Below, one piece after another: positions 1 through 10,774 of a DNA stretch of 64,000 nucleotides. Under the pieces are notes generated by a model, which was not told the DNA's origin, made no database searches, and saw nothing but the letters and a program-made list of their open reading frames with translations. Position 1 is the stretch's first letter; every line of letters starts with the position of its first letter. The translations under genes and the position numbers were made by a program. Origin of the DNA: Linnemannia elongata (taxonomy: Eukaryota > Mortierellomycota > Mortierellomycetes > Mortierellales > Mortierellaceae); the NCBI GenBank assembly GCA_036320915.1, contig JAXBDG010000021.1, positions 1 through 64,000 on the forward strand, read 5' to 3'.

Positions 1-1404
1 CTTTTGTCCCCGTCCACACTCCCTCTCTCTCATTCGTCTCCCACTCTCGTTTCATTCCACACTTTCGCCCTTTACTCTCTTGGCTCGTTTTTTTTGACAT
101 TCATCCTGCATGCATATGTAAACTTCATCACATCCACCCTACCTTGAATCAAGCAACACACACGCACTCAGACACTCACACTCACACTCACACTCGCACT
201 CGCAAAAAGGGGTGAGAATATAAGAAATATAAACGGAAGTGAAAGTGAAGAGTGTGAGTGGGAGAAGAATGACGAAAACAAAAAAAAATGTTTAGAGAGA
301 GAGAAGGTGAAGGGGAGAGAGGAGGTAGATAGGCTAGGGAAGGGATGATGTTTCTGCAGAAAGAAAAGAGAGAAGCGAAAGGGAAGCAGAGCACGGCAGA
401 GATCGGCGTGGGAATTAGCCCACTAGCTTCTTTGGTCTGTGGACCTTCTTTCTTCCTTTTTTTTTTGACTGTTATGAACAGAGTTGTTCATCTGTGAGTG
501 AGACTGATAGAGTGTGAGAGTTTCACTCCCACGTCGATCCGTTTTGTCTCCATAACTTTTTAGCCTTCCTTTCTGTCCTTCGACACCTTACACGCCGTCC
601 GAAAAGAACAGCAGAGAGAGAAAAACATCTAATTTACTGACCAAGTTGCTCTTTGTCCCACTATTGTGTGTTTGTGTGAGTGGGTTGCCCATACTAGCAA
701 CTCTTTTTTTTTTTTTTTTTTTTTGGTCATGCTCGACGTGAGAACGATCAATCAAAAACAAAACAAACAAAAGAAATCATAAAAGGGGTTTCTTGATGTC
801 TTCCTTTTCTGACTCCTCTCACACTCTCACAGACACACATATACTGTTACTGTTTTCTCTGCCCCTCGCTTCATTCTTTTCACTTCTCCGTCTTTCTGTC
901 CTTAATGGCACACTCTCACTCCTCGCATTCATCTTGCCATCCACTCAACGCACATCCCTCTCGCTCATCGTGTGGAATCACAACGAGAGTTGCTTAATTT
1001 CCGAGAAAAAAAGGATTACGGCTGCTACTGTTTTCATTCGACTGACTGGGACACTTGTCCTCGCTCCACAGTGACAATATAGGCACACGCCTGTTTGACA
1101 ACTTGCTCGGTGAGGCTCACCGTTTCTCTTCCCTCAATCGCACCCTTGTATGCACATCAATTACCATATGCATACACATTTTTACACGAACACTCAAAGA
1201 GTCGATGATTAAGTAAGTTTGGACAATTATAGACCCCTGGCCCGCCGACAAAAAGCAGGCATTTTGCTGATTCTTTGTAACAGTCTCCAAGTATAACTGT
1301 AACAGGATTGTAGATTGCCTTGGTTGCCTTGACAACCCCTTAGATCTTAGACTCTTACACTTCCCCTGCTTGTTACTACTTCGCCCTCATTCCTTGTAAT
1401 CTAG
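1..1404. other. Non-coding, low-complexity stretch
   Basis: No convincing gene was seen. The stretch is rich in CT and CA tracts (a CACT/CACTCG-type run near 165-205) and has a 21-base T run at 704-724. Short open frames on both strands translate to Ser/Leu/Phe-rich low-complexity peptides without family resemblance. It could be the 5' region of a gene to the left or simple intergenic DNA. Confidence 0.6.
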
Positions 1405-1412
1405 TATAAATA
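1405..1412 (+). promoter_or_regulatory. TATA-like box, possibly in an LTR remnant
   Basis: TATAAATA occurs here, followed by CT-rich sequence and no gene-sized ORF. Its position about 0.5 kb upstream of a decayed reverse-transcriptase fragment suggests it may be the promoter of a retroelement terminal repeat, but I found no matching second repeat or primer-binding site. It may equally be chance. Confidence 0.25.
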
Positions 1413-1763
1413 CCCTGCCCCTTCTGTACAGTAAACGACATCGGTTTCTAGCCTTTCCTCCTTGATCCTTGTACTCTCTTGCCCCACTCTTGCCCTTGTC
1501 TCTGTCTATTCTCTTGTTTGTAAATTCTTGCTCTGCTCCTGCTACATTCTTGCTCCAATGCCTCGTCTTATATTATGTATTTTTTTTGCTATAACGCGTC
1601 GCCTTTGTACCTTTTCTAGGCATACCTCGCTCACATTACCCAGGAGCAACAGACATATTGTAAAAGCCTCAGCGACATAGATGGACCTAAAGAAAAATAA
1701 AATTGCAAACGACTATTGTTGACATACCTTGGGGAGGGGTGTCTGTCTTGTTACTTTTTGTTG

Positions 1764-1798
<35 letters not shown>
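1764..1798 (+). repeat. 35-base poly(A) run
   Basis: An uninterrupted run of 35 A lies about 120 bases before the retroelement coding remnant. It could be a retroposed poly(A) tail or an ordinary homopolymer; long A and T runs occur throughout the window. Confidence 0.8.
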
Positions 1799-1802
<4 letters not shown>

Positions 1803-1914
1803 ATGATATGAATTGCGTATCTTTGGATGGGGGAAAGAATGGTGCCTGTTGAAGAAAGATTGCTGTAAGGAATGCAAAAGGAAGGTAAATAACACAGCCG
1901 AGATTTCAGGGGAA

Positions 1915-2200
1915 ACGACTTCTCATATATTGCGACAACACGACAACACTAGCATTTGTGAACAAGTTTGGAGGAACACGGTCACCCGAGTTGATGGAGC
2001 TAGCCAACCAGATATGGACGCACTGCTTAGCAACAGGAACGACAATCACAACAGCCTACATTCCATCAGGACTGAATCCAGCAGATCCTCCAAGTCGACA
2101 ACTTCAAGAGCAGTTGGAAAGGAGTATCAACCAAGAAACATTCAACATGATTAACAACAATTGGATTCCACATAGCATAGACCTATTCGCCTCCACCTGA
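1915..2200 (+). pseudogene. Decayed retrotransposon RT/RNase H fragment (DIRS- or gypsy-like)
   Basis: The translation of 1958-2200 contains NKFGGTRSP, then LMELANQIW, then NPADPPSRQL and IDLFAST. This is the layout of the RNase H region that follows reverse transcriptase in DIRS-like and some gypsy-like elements. Just upstream a DNT motif lies in another frame (about 1938-1950), so a one-base frameshift separates the typical DNT...FVNKFGG segment. A TGA stop follows FAST, and no integrase, tyrosine recombinase or polymerase core is nearby. It is a short dead fragment, tail-to-tail with the Crinkler-like gene at 2480-5484. The superfamily assignment (DIRS versus Ty3/gypsy) is tentative. Confidence 0.75.
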
Positions 2201-2479
2201 AATAAAGAGGGCGGTGCAAATTGTCTGTGACATGATTCAGGCTAAAAGGGTGTAATTTTGTAACAATGTGCTCTACCATCCAAGCATAATCCCTTCTCTG
2301 GAGAATCGAGGATGGAAAAGATAGGCTTGGCGATTGTGAACCGTTTCCTTTATTTCCATCGAGCAACAAACCCCCGGCTAGAGGCTTCATTATTTATGTG
2401 CTTGTGTTTGGCTGACAAAGGACATCAGTGATGTTGCAAATGATTTATTCAAATTGAGTCGTCCCAAACCTTGTGCAGT

Positions 2480-5400
2480 TTAGGCGGCCAACTGCGGGTC
2501 CTTCTGGAAATACCCATTGTCCATCTCCCAGAACAATACCTGGCGAGATCCAATGACAACAACCAAATAGGCTGTTACCTCGTTGTCCTCCTTCAGCTTC
2601 GTAATCTCTGGACTGGCAACATACTCTGCGAGCTGTTGCCGTGGCGATTTGTTGTTATCCCTGATAGGGCCTTCTGTAATCCAACTTCGGATGGTTTGTC
2701 CTGGTCTCCATGCATCGTACCGACTAAACTGGAGATCAAGAACATCGTTCGCAACGGTCATGCCTCTAAGGTGCTCGGCCTTTTCCTTGCGTCCCCGCCA
2801 CGCGCCAATATCCAAGAAATCAATCTGAATCGCCTTCCACTCCAATAGTAGTACTCGTCTCTTCGACGGGACCTGAATCAACATGTCGATCCGCCCGAAA
2901 TTTTGTGGTGTCTATTATTGCCATGCGAAAAAATTGAAGTCGTTACAAAGTATTAGTGCACAAGGACGACTGTTGCAACTGGATCTTGTCAAGCCAATTT
3001 CGTGTTACCTTTGTGATTTGAGTCTCCAATCCAATTTTCCGCAACGATGGATGTGAATTGCCAAGCAGCGCGTAGTGAAAAGAGTCCCGGTGGTTCTCCT
3101 CCGTTTTTTTAAAGTCACTGTCACCCACATCACGGATTTCCATAGTTCGCTTGTATAGTGCGAATGCCTGACGTACATTCCCGCTTGATACGATGTTCCG
3201 AAATGCAAGATCGACATCTTCGAGGCGCAGTTTCAGACGGTCCAAAGTGGCATTACCGAAGCGCTCGGCAGCAACGAGATTTGGAATCTGTAGTTGCTTG
3301 GAGTCACCGCAGAAGGTAAGACCGCCAATGTGAAGCATATAGCTGAGCCATGCCGGTTTGCTGGTCGCGATGTCGCTAGCCTATTGGATTTGGGAAGAAG
3401 AGGGAACATGAGGTGAGAAACTTCTGCTTTTATATAGGACGAACATTTGGAAGAATACGAAGAGCAGCCTCCATCATACGTACCAAACCAGTAAGGCGGA
3501 ATGACTGGGATAGGTCTTGGTATGGGATTGCACGACTCTGTGCAACGTTGGATGGCATTATCTGGCTTTCGAGGCTATCCGAAATAATGCTGCTTGCGAC
3601 AGGCGAGGCAGCAAGTATCTGTAATGCTGGCTCAGATACCTCAGAGTTGCTAACAGCTGATGGGTTGATTGGTACGCCTCTCATCAGACTCTAACACCAG
3701 TAGCAGTAGTGCAAGTGATAATGGTATCGCACTAAGTCAGCAATCATTCCATAACAGAAACAAGCCTCTTTGGTTTTGCAACTCACCTCCAGGTATTCCA
3801 AGCAAGTATTCGTGTTGAAAACTTGTTGGACCTTGCTCGAAGGGGCGAACATGTAACCATTGTAGTTGGCCTTCATGATATCAAAGTGACGCTGGATCTC
3901 GATTTCGGATTTGCTCACACTGAGTAGGTTCAAGGCAGCGTGGACGTCTTCTTCGGTGAGGCCACAAAGGCCAGACAGCTCCTCCCGCCATGATACGTAT
4001 GTTGCAACATTGAATCCACTGGTATGGTCGGCCATGGAAAGTGGTGATACGCCTGTGATGAAGCATTTCGCAATGCTTCGAGGGCCCAGCTTCGACTTCA
4101 CCGTCGCCCAGAAACCTTTGAGCAATGAGTTGGCACTGGTACTGAGGTGATCCCATGGTCTATGGTCGTCGGGGCTCAGAAACTCATTGCTGAAAGCGTC
4201 ATATTCATCCGCCAAGAGATAGATCTACAAATGAACAGACTGCAGCGTAAGTAACGGAAGTGGTTAAAATCAGGTAGAGAAAAAAGAGTACTGTATTAGC
4301 ACTTACCCCTTTCACACCATAAAGTGGATCGTCCATTTCCCTGACGGCATCGAGTGTCTCGGTGACCAAATTAACGCACCCAGAAAGACTTCCAACTGCA
4401 CCAGAGGGATCAATATTTTTGGCGATCAGTTGCTCGCTCGTGGCCACTCCGAGATACTGGGCATATATCCTATAGAAGTTCCCGATGGCGCTATTGATCA
4501 TTGCGTTAAGGCTGTCCTCAGCTGTTTTAACGTCAGGAGAGCGGTTGACAGCAGAAAAGTCAAAAGTCAAAATCAGGTACTGGCCAGGTGTGACTTTTTC
4601 GCTCCTCACGTCTCGGTCCACGTCAAGGCCCTACCGTATAGTAAGAGTGGGTTAGTGGTAGAGTCAAATCAAAAAGATAAAAAAAGTAATAATGGAGGGG
4701 TCATACCTGGAAAAGTTCTTTGTGGTTTTGCTTATGCTCAACTCCATGAAAGTGAGCCAACGTGCTGAGGAAAAGAGACTTTCCGAATCGACGTGGTCTT
4801 AAGAATAGTAACACGGACTCCAGAAAAGACTCCAGCACAGATATGTAGCCGGTACGATCAAAGTAGGCGTATTGAGGATTGGTGCGGATCGCCTCAAAGC
4901 TGCGCTTGTCGTTAAGTGGGAACCCTTTAAAGTCGTCTTTTCTGAAGGTCATCGATGCCTCGCGACCGTCGTAAAGTGCCGCTGTCAGCCTTGGCCGAAC
5001 GATGCGTCCATCCGCCTCTGACGAGAGCCATTTTCTCTTGCTTGATATCGTGGCTGCGCAGGAATTATAAAACATCAGTCAGTCAAACGCAGGTGAAGTG
5101 AATAATGCGCGCTTGAAACGTCCACAATCCATAAAGCAAGTTTGCATTACCTGGAGGAGGTCGCTGGAGGATGACGTGGATCGTTTTCTTGGGCGGTGTT
5201 TCTTCAAAGACATCAGAGAGGTCGTCTGTCGGGTCAAGCTCGGTTGGGGAATCAATCTCGTTCAAGAGGATCGGCTTGTGCTTGTTGGCCGAGACAACTT
5301 GGATGGAGACGCGCCAGAGAGTGAGTTTGTCTGCGGCGATGTCGTCGAACTCGGGTGACTTCTTGGTCTTGATGTGTTCTTTGAGGTCATCGACAGTGTC

Positions 5401-5484
5401 TGTTGAGGCAATCTTGATAGAAAACGCGTTGGACGTGCCCTCGCCATCAGCAAGACAGAACAGGGTCAGAAGGTTGTTGTCCAT
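2480..5484 (-). CDS. Crinkler (CRN)-like effector: ubiquitin-like header, AAA-ATPase-like NTPase, PD-(D/E)XK nuclease
   Basis: Seven exons join in frame: 5484-5151, 5053-4707, 4630-4307, 4224-3787, 3690-3484, 3380-3009 and 2911-2480, giving 817 residues; introns are 76-103 nt. Residues 1-110 match the Crinkler N-terminal domain (LTLFCLADGE near residue 5, then EFDDIAADKLTLWRV). Residues about 140-480 match the AAA-ATPase-like family: its P-loop RPRRFGKSL at 197-205 and an acidic Walker B-like YLLADEYD at 337-344. The C-terminus carries a restriction-type core with Asp683, then Glu698-x-Lys700. In oomycetes and fungi CRN proteins are secreted or nuclear effectors, and NTPase-plus-nuclease forms are thought to act on DNA. 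No classical signal peptide is visible from the chosen ATG. The frame is intact and key motifs are present, so the gene is probably expressed. Secretion, target and toxicity are not shown by sequence. Confidence 0.88.
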
Positions 5485-6754
5485 AAGGTTAAAAGGAAAA
5501 GTATGTAGGGATGAAAAGGGTATAGGAACGGTGGCAAATGTGATGAAGGTATGGAAATGTTGGTAAACGAAGGCGGTGAGAAACAATCAAAAAGCAAGGG
5601 CGTGGGAGCGGTGGCAGAGGCAATGGAGGCGAGAAGAAGACAAGAGTGGGAAGGGCGGCACAGCAATGAGATGTGGGAAGAGTGCGCGTAGGAGAGACAG
5701 AGAAAGGAAGAGGCGCGGAGGGTGACGGTAAGGGAGTTGGTAAGGGCGATGAAGGTGTGAGAATGGTGGCAAAAAGGAGAAATGATAAGGAAAAAGAGCA
5801 TGGGAGTGGTGACAAAATAATCTGTTACTTCCTATTGCATTGCAAGGAAATAAAATATTGCGACATTACCAACCCACGCTTTTTTTTGCCACCACTCCTC
5901 TTTCATCCTACTCTCCATTCCCACATCACCATCAACTTTGGCCATGCATTTGACCTATTCCTTTTTTGAACCTTAACAACCATTCACAACCTCATCTTTT
6001 TACTCTCTAAAACTCATTCTCTATCGATTCACACCCAAGAATCCGTCGTGCCCCTCTTTTTGTTTTCATCAAAAGTTTCTTCTCAATTTCTCTCTGCGCT
6101 GTCTCTCTCTCTTTCTTTCTCTTTATTTCTCTTTATTTCTTTCCTTTCTGTTTTCTTTTCTTACAATTGTCTCTTTCATCTGTTTTCCTTCTTGCTTCTG
6201 CTACTGTGTGTTTTGTACAAAGTATTGTGAGGTGAAATAGAAGGACGACAGTAAAGAGGATTGAGGAAACGAAATTTTCTGACAGTTATTGCGGTCCTCC
6301 GTCCCCATCGACAAAAAATGTTCCTCAAAAATAGCCTGCGAGCGAAGCTGCAAAGAGTGAAGTGAGGGAGAGAAAAGGAGAGTGCGAGAGAGAGGAAAAA
6401 GGAAAGGAACGAGGAAGAGAGATTGAAACGATAGTACAACCTATTCATCAAGGAGAGCGTCCCAACATTAAGGACTTTTAGTCCCAGAAGTAAGAGGACG
6501 ACGGTGGTTGTGATTGAGTTCATTTTTATTCTTGTAGTCTTGTTCTTACTGTCTTTCTTGCTTTTTTCAAATGTTTTTGGGGTTTCTTTGTTTTTATGGT
6601 GGTTGTTTCGTTGTGATAGTTGTTTTTGTGTTTTTTTTGTTGTTGTTTGTGATGGTAGCGCGTTGTTCGCTTGTTGGAGAGAAAAAAAGAAAAAAGAAGA
6701 GGAATCGGGGCATATTCCGGACCCCCAATGTCGTTACGATCAAGTCCTATGCAG
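5485..6754. other. Intergenic: CRN-like promoter and PAN3 3' flank
   Basis: No gene was seen. The part next to the CRN start (5485-5830) is strongly purine-rich on the + strand, i.e. a pyrimidine-rich leader on the transcribed strand. The middle (5870-6240) is CT-rich. The rest is AT/GT-rich and probably includes the 3' untranslated region of PAN3. Short ORFs here translate to low-complexity peptides. Confidence 0.6.
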
Positions 6755-9700
6755 TTACTTGGACTTGGAGAGATCTCGGAATGCAGAGTCGATGCAGGCC
6801 TTGATCTCGCGGTAGCTGACAATAAGGCACGACAGCTCATCCCTCGACATCAGCACAATCTTTTCGTCCACTCCAGCATCCAGCTAAAGAAACAGAGCAG
6901 AAAAGAAAAAGAGCAAGACGTGAGCGGATCATTCTTTGACGAGCCCTAAATTGTCCTACAAGAAAAAAAACATACCTTATTCAGGCAGGTGAGAACATGG
7001 GCAACATCCAGGACGGGCAAGCCCGCCTCGTCCACTTGATGGAACACATAGTCCCTGAACAGCTTGATGATGTACCGATCGCCCGTCTCAGACCAGGCAG
7101 GATCCATATCAAACTCTGGTCGCTCGTTGATAAAGCCAAACTTGATCATAAGTCTGGTGAGACGTCCATTCTCAAGCTCACGGCCAAGGTCACTCTCCAA
7201 AACATCATTGGCAGTCTGGACTTCATTGATCTCTTGCATAATCCTGGGTCCGAGCATCGAGATAATTTGATCGACAGTCTTCATAGGCACGGGTTGGCTC
7301 ATGAGGAAGAGGATCATGTTTTTCATCTCCTGCGTGTAGGTCTGGGCAATATAGTCGATCGACTTTGAGATGTTATGAGTGGCCGTCAACGACTTGCAAG
7401 CCAATGTCATCATCAGCTGTCCAAGATTCAAAATGTCATCCTGCTGCAAGTGGGCAATGTTAGGTGCCGTGTCAAAAGTCAACATATCCATGATTCCACA
7501 GCAGTTCATGCGAACCCTGTGGTAAAGAATATGAAATACAGAAAAAATTAGTTAACTAACGGTGATGCGTCGGCTCTATGCGACGAAGGTATGAACAACA
7601 AAAGAGATGAAACAAGTGCTCCGTACCTGTTCTTTCCGGTGACCAAAATCTTGGTGGGGTCAATCAGACGGGCTGCAAGACCGGCAGAATGGATCTTCTT
7701 AAGGGCAGACGTCAGTTGGATCAAGTACGACCAAAGAGTACGCTCGGGGATGACATGATCGGTTGTCTTGGGGGCTCCTACAACGACCTGGGATGCCAGC
7801 TGTGCCTGGGGCCCAAAGTGTACGTCATAAAGAGTCTTGGAGCAAGGGTGATAGTCGTACACAAAAATGAGCGAGTGATCCCCGAAAGCTTTGCTAGTGA
7901 ATGCCTCTCGGATCGATACAATGTTGGCATGCTTTATCCTGCGCCAGCCTTCAATCGTCTGCATGGCCACCTCGTTGGTAAGACGAAAGCCCTCAATCCG
8001 GCGCAACGCGTACGTTTTGCCATCTTCGCTGCACATGCACTTATAGACGCTGGACTGGTATCCAAATACCTCTGTCGATTTTTCCTGAGTCAGGTCGAGA
8101 GGGTAGAGCGAATGGTACTCGTGCAAGTCCTCTGGAAGACCATAATCCTGGGCATTGACGGTCTGCAAGACCATCTCGTTCTTCTTGTGAAGCTCCTCGC
8201 GCAGTGTATCCGAGATGAAGAATCCGTGAATGGTCTTTTGGTGAGGCAAAAGGTTGGACACGTGTGGGAGAGGCGTGTTGTACAAGTGATATTGGAGCTA
8301 GAGTGGTGGAGAAGAGCGTAGGAACGCACGAGTAAGTTTTGAGTAGCAAGGATCATGATTTCCTGGTACCCAGACTCATATGAACAAGCTCCATTGCGCA
8401 TATGTGTCCTCGATATCTCTTCAGCACTTACAGGCTGGTGAAGCATTGCACCGGATGCTTGATAGTAGTAGTTGTTGACTGATCCCTCGCCATAGTAGTT
8501 TCCTGACATTGGTCCTCCCATTGACATCTAACGTTCAAGGGGTTAAGAGAACGTATAAGTTTCGTCGCGCATTTAAAACTGCCTCTTGCCACATTCCGCA
8601 CTGATAGCGATGAAATTCACGTCACATATGTTATACTCACGTCGCCCATTCCAAATTGAGAAAAGTTGCCAGCGAGGTTGCTCATGCTTCCCATCAAGCT
8701 GTTTTGCATCGGCGACACAAACGACTGAACCCTGCGATACAACATGGACAGGTGTAAAAGAATCAGAAAACAATGACAATGAATCAGCAATGGACCCTAT
8801 CTGGTCTGCAGTGAGTACGATTTTGCGGATATTCCCGATATCAGACGATAAGCAAAGCTGGTCCTGAAAGTAGGTATCCTGCTTACATTGGACGGTTATC
8901 CTGGAAAGCTCCTCCTGCCGCTGAATTCGAATCTACTGTGTGATCGAAGTGGATAATGGATTGCACTGTTAAACATGCAGGTAGTGTAAGCACCACCTAT
9001 GGCGATTCACATATTTCCAAGGAGAACCCATTCTTTACCTTGGCTGTGCTTAGGGACAAACTCGGGGGCATTGATGGACTCTGCTTTGACGGATCCTGAG
9101 CTGAGGTTGGAGGGCTTGAAGATGGGCGAATTCACATGGAGCTTGGCCTTTGATCTGGAGGAGTAACGGTAGAGCAATAAAAAGAGTGTCAATTTGGCTT
9201 GCCCTTTTCTGAAGGGATGGACTGTCCGATCCCCTCATCACATGGCATCATTGTTTTTGCAGCAATTGCCAGGCCTCTTTGCCTACATCTCTGGACTAGG
9301 CACGGACGTAGCGGGCTTGCCCTAGGAGTTGAGAGTTGAACGAGGTGGGATACCTGATTAGCACACGCACATTGTATTCTTGCCATTTCTGTCCACCGTT
9401 GTTTGTTCCCTTCACACATCCTTCTCTACTGTTTTCTCTTCCTATCCTTATCTATGCCTTCCTTTCTTCTTTCTTTTGTCCATTTTCATTTTTCTTCTAT
9501 CTTGGTTCTTGCTCCCTTCACATAGTGCCTGCCTGTCCTGTCAGTCAATATCCATAATGAGAAAGACGAGGCTGTGGCGACAAAACCTCAAATGAAAAAA
9601 TAAAAATACCATACTTACGACATCGTGGTTGAACTCGCAGCCCTTTCCCTCATATTTGCAGAACCCGTGGATCACAATATTGCGACAGGTCCTGGTCTTG

Positions 9701-10082
9701 TTGCTGTTAGTCAACGATACGGCTATGTTTTTTCGACATTCATGAACAAAGTGTATTTTTTTTGGTATTATGATTAGGTCATTTATGTCTGATCTGCGCA
9801 AGCGTACTGATGTCCAAGGTTGAATGTGAAAGCTTGTTTGTAGATGAGTCTTGTGGTCATCCATCCCACTGTACGAAAAAGGTTCATGAATGTTATTTGA
9901 ATGTGAACAGGGTAGAAGAAGAGCAAATTACGTTTGGGGGTGGTGCTGGAGACAGTGGTCTTTGTGGGGCCAGTGGCGGTGGACTTTTGCCAGGCGTTAG
10001 TGGAGGAGGAAGAGGCGTTCGTTTCTTCGCCGGCGGCAGTGGCGGTACCCGGAGGAGGCATGATAGGTATAGCAGAAGCCAT
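6755..10082 (-). CDS. PAN3: PAN3, regulatory subunit of the PAN2-PAN3 poly(A) deadenylase
   Basis: PAN3 recruits the PAN2 nuclease to poly(A) tails in the cytoplasm and starts mRNA deadenylation. Nine exons are modelled: 10082-9932, 9722-9619, 9147-9039, 8935-8887, 8731-8641, 8527-8432, 8297-7627, 7516-6976 and 6883-6755, giving 646 residues. A CCCH zinc finger (Cys63, Cys72, Cys79, His83; spacing x8, x6, x3) follows a Ser/Thr-rich head. A linker with SPIFKPS and NAPEFVPK motifs leads to the LPQ-type [10 protein letters not shown] segment, the pseudokinase domain (about 250-500) and the coiled-coil/C-terminal knob ending at a lysine-rich tail. All regions fit the family in order and length. 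The exon 3 acceptor (AAAG before 9147) is unusual: the better polypyrimidine acceptor seven bases upstream gives the wrong frame, so a small extra exon inside the 471-nt intron is possible. Confidence 0.93.
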
Positions 10083-10434
10083 GGTGATAAATAATGTCCA
10101 AAAGCGAAAAAAGGTGTGCACAAAAGGTGGAGAAAGGTAGGAAAGGGGCGTGAAGGAGAGGTCAAAACAGGAGAGAGAGAGAGAGAGAGAAGAGTGAGAG
10201 TGAGAGAGGGAGGTCGAGAAGGGAGAGGAGGGAGGTGGTTGATGAAGGAGGGACGAAGGGATGGGGTCGAGAAGGAAAACAAATAAATAAATAAGATTGC
10301 AGTACTTGCAAGGGCAAGGAGGAAAAGGGGTGGGGGAGGAGAGGATGCAAGAAGTGAAGGGAAGGATGCAATTGGGATTTAAATTGAAAGGAAAAAAAAA
10401 ATAGAGAGAGGGATCATCCCACGACAAGGACTGG

Positions 10435-10474
<40 letters not shown>
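10435..10474 (+). repeat. 40-base poly(A) run
   Basis: An uninterrupted A run lies upstream of PAN3. On the sense strand of PAN3 it is a poly(T) tract of the type that excludes nucleosomes in fungal promoters. That role is inferred. Confidence 0.8.
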
Positions 10475-10476
<2 letters not shown>

Positions 10477-10753
10477 TGACCCACACACCCAACACACAGA
10501 CATAGACAGCACACGCTGACAGCCATAGACGCAGACAAGAAGGAAAAAAAAGTTGCTGTCGCAGTGGTTTCATGAATTTGCCGCGTGGCTTGGCTCACTC
10601 CACTCACCTTCTCCTTGGTGTGACTGGAGATCCATACTCACTAATAGTGAAGTGTTCAAAGGGTCAAAGAGTTAAAAGATTGCTTCTTCAAAGGAAGACA
10701 ACAAGAAGGACAGAAAAGACGACAAAAGGTAGAAAAGTAAAAAAGAGGCAAGT

Positions 10754-10759
10754 TTTATT
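10754..10759 (-). terminator. AATAAA polyadenylation signal of the MerT-like gene
   Basis: AATAAA on the minus strand lies 16 bases past the stop codon of the MerT-like gene. The position suits a very short 3' untranslated region. Confidence 0.5.
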
Positions 10760-10774
10760 CAAAGTATGAGATGG

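Larger units (their letters stand above)
10083..10774. other. Intergenic: PAN3 upstream region
   Basis: No gene was seen. It has a GA-rich tract at 10170-10260 (CT-rich on the PAN3 sense strand, likely leader or promoter) and a 40-base A run at 10435-10474. The last bases before 10775 are the short 3' flank of the MerT-like gene. Confidence 0.6.
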
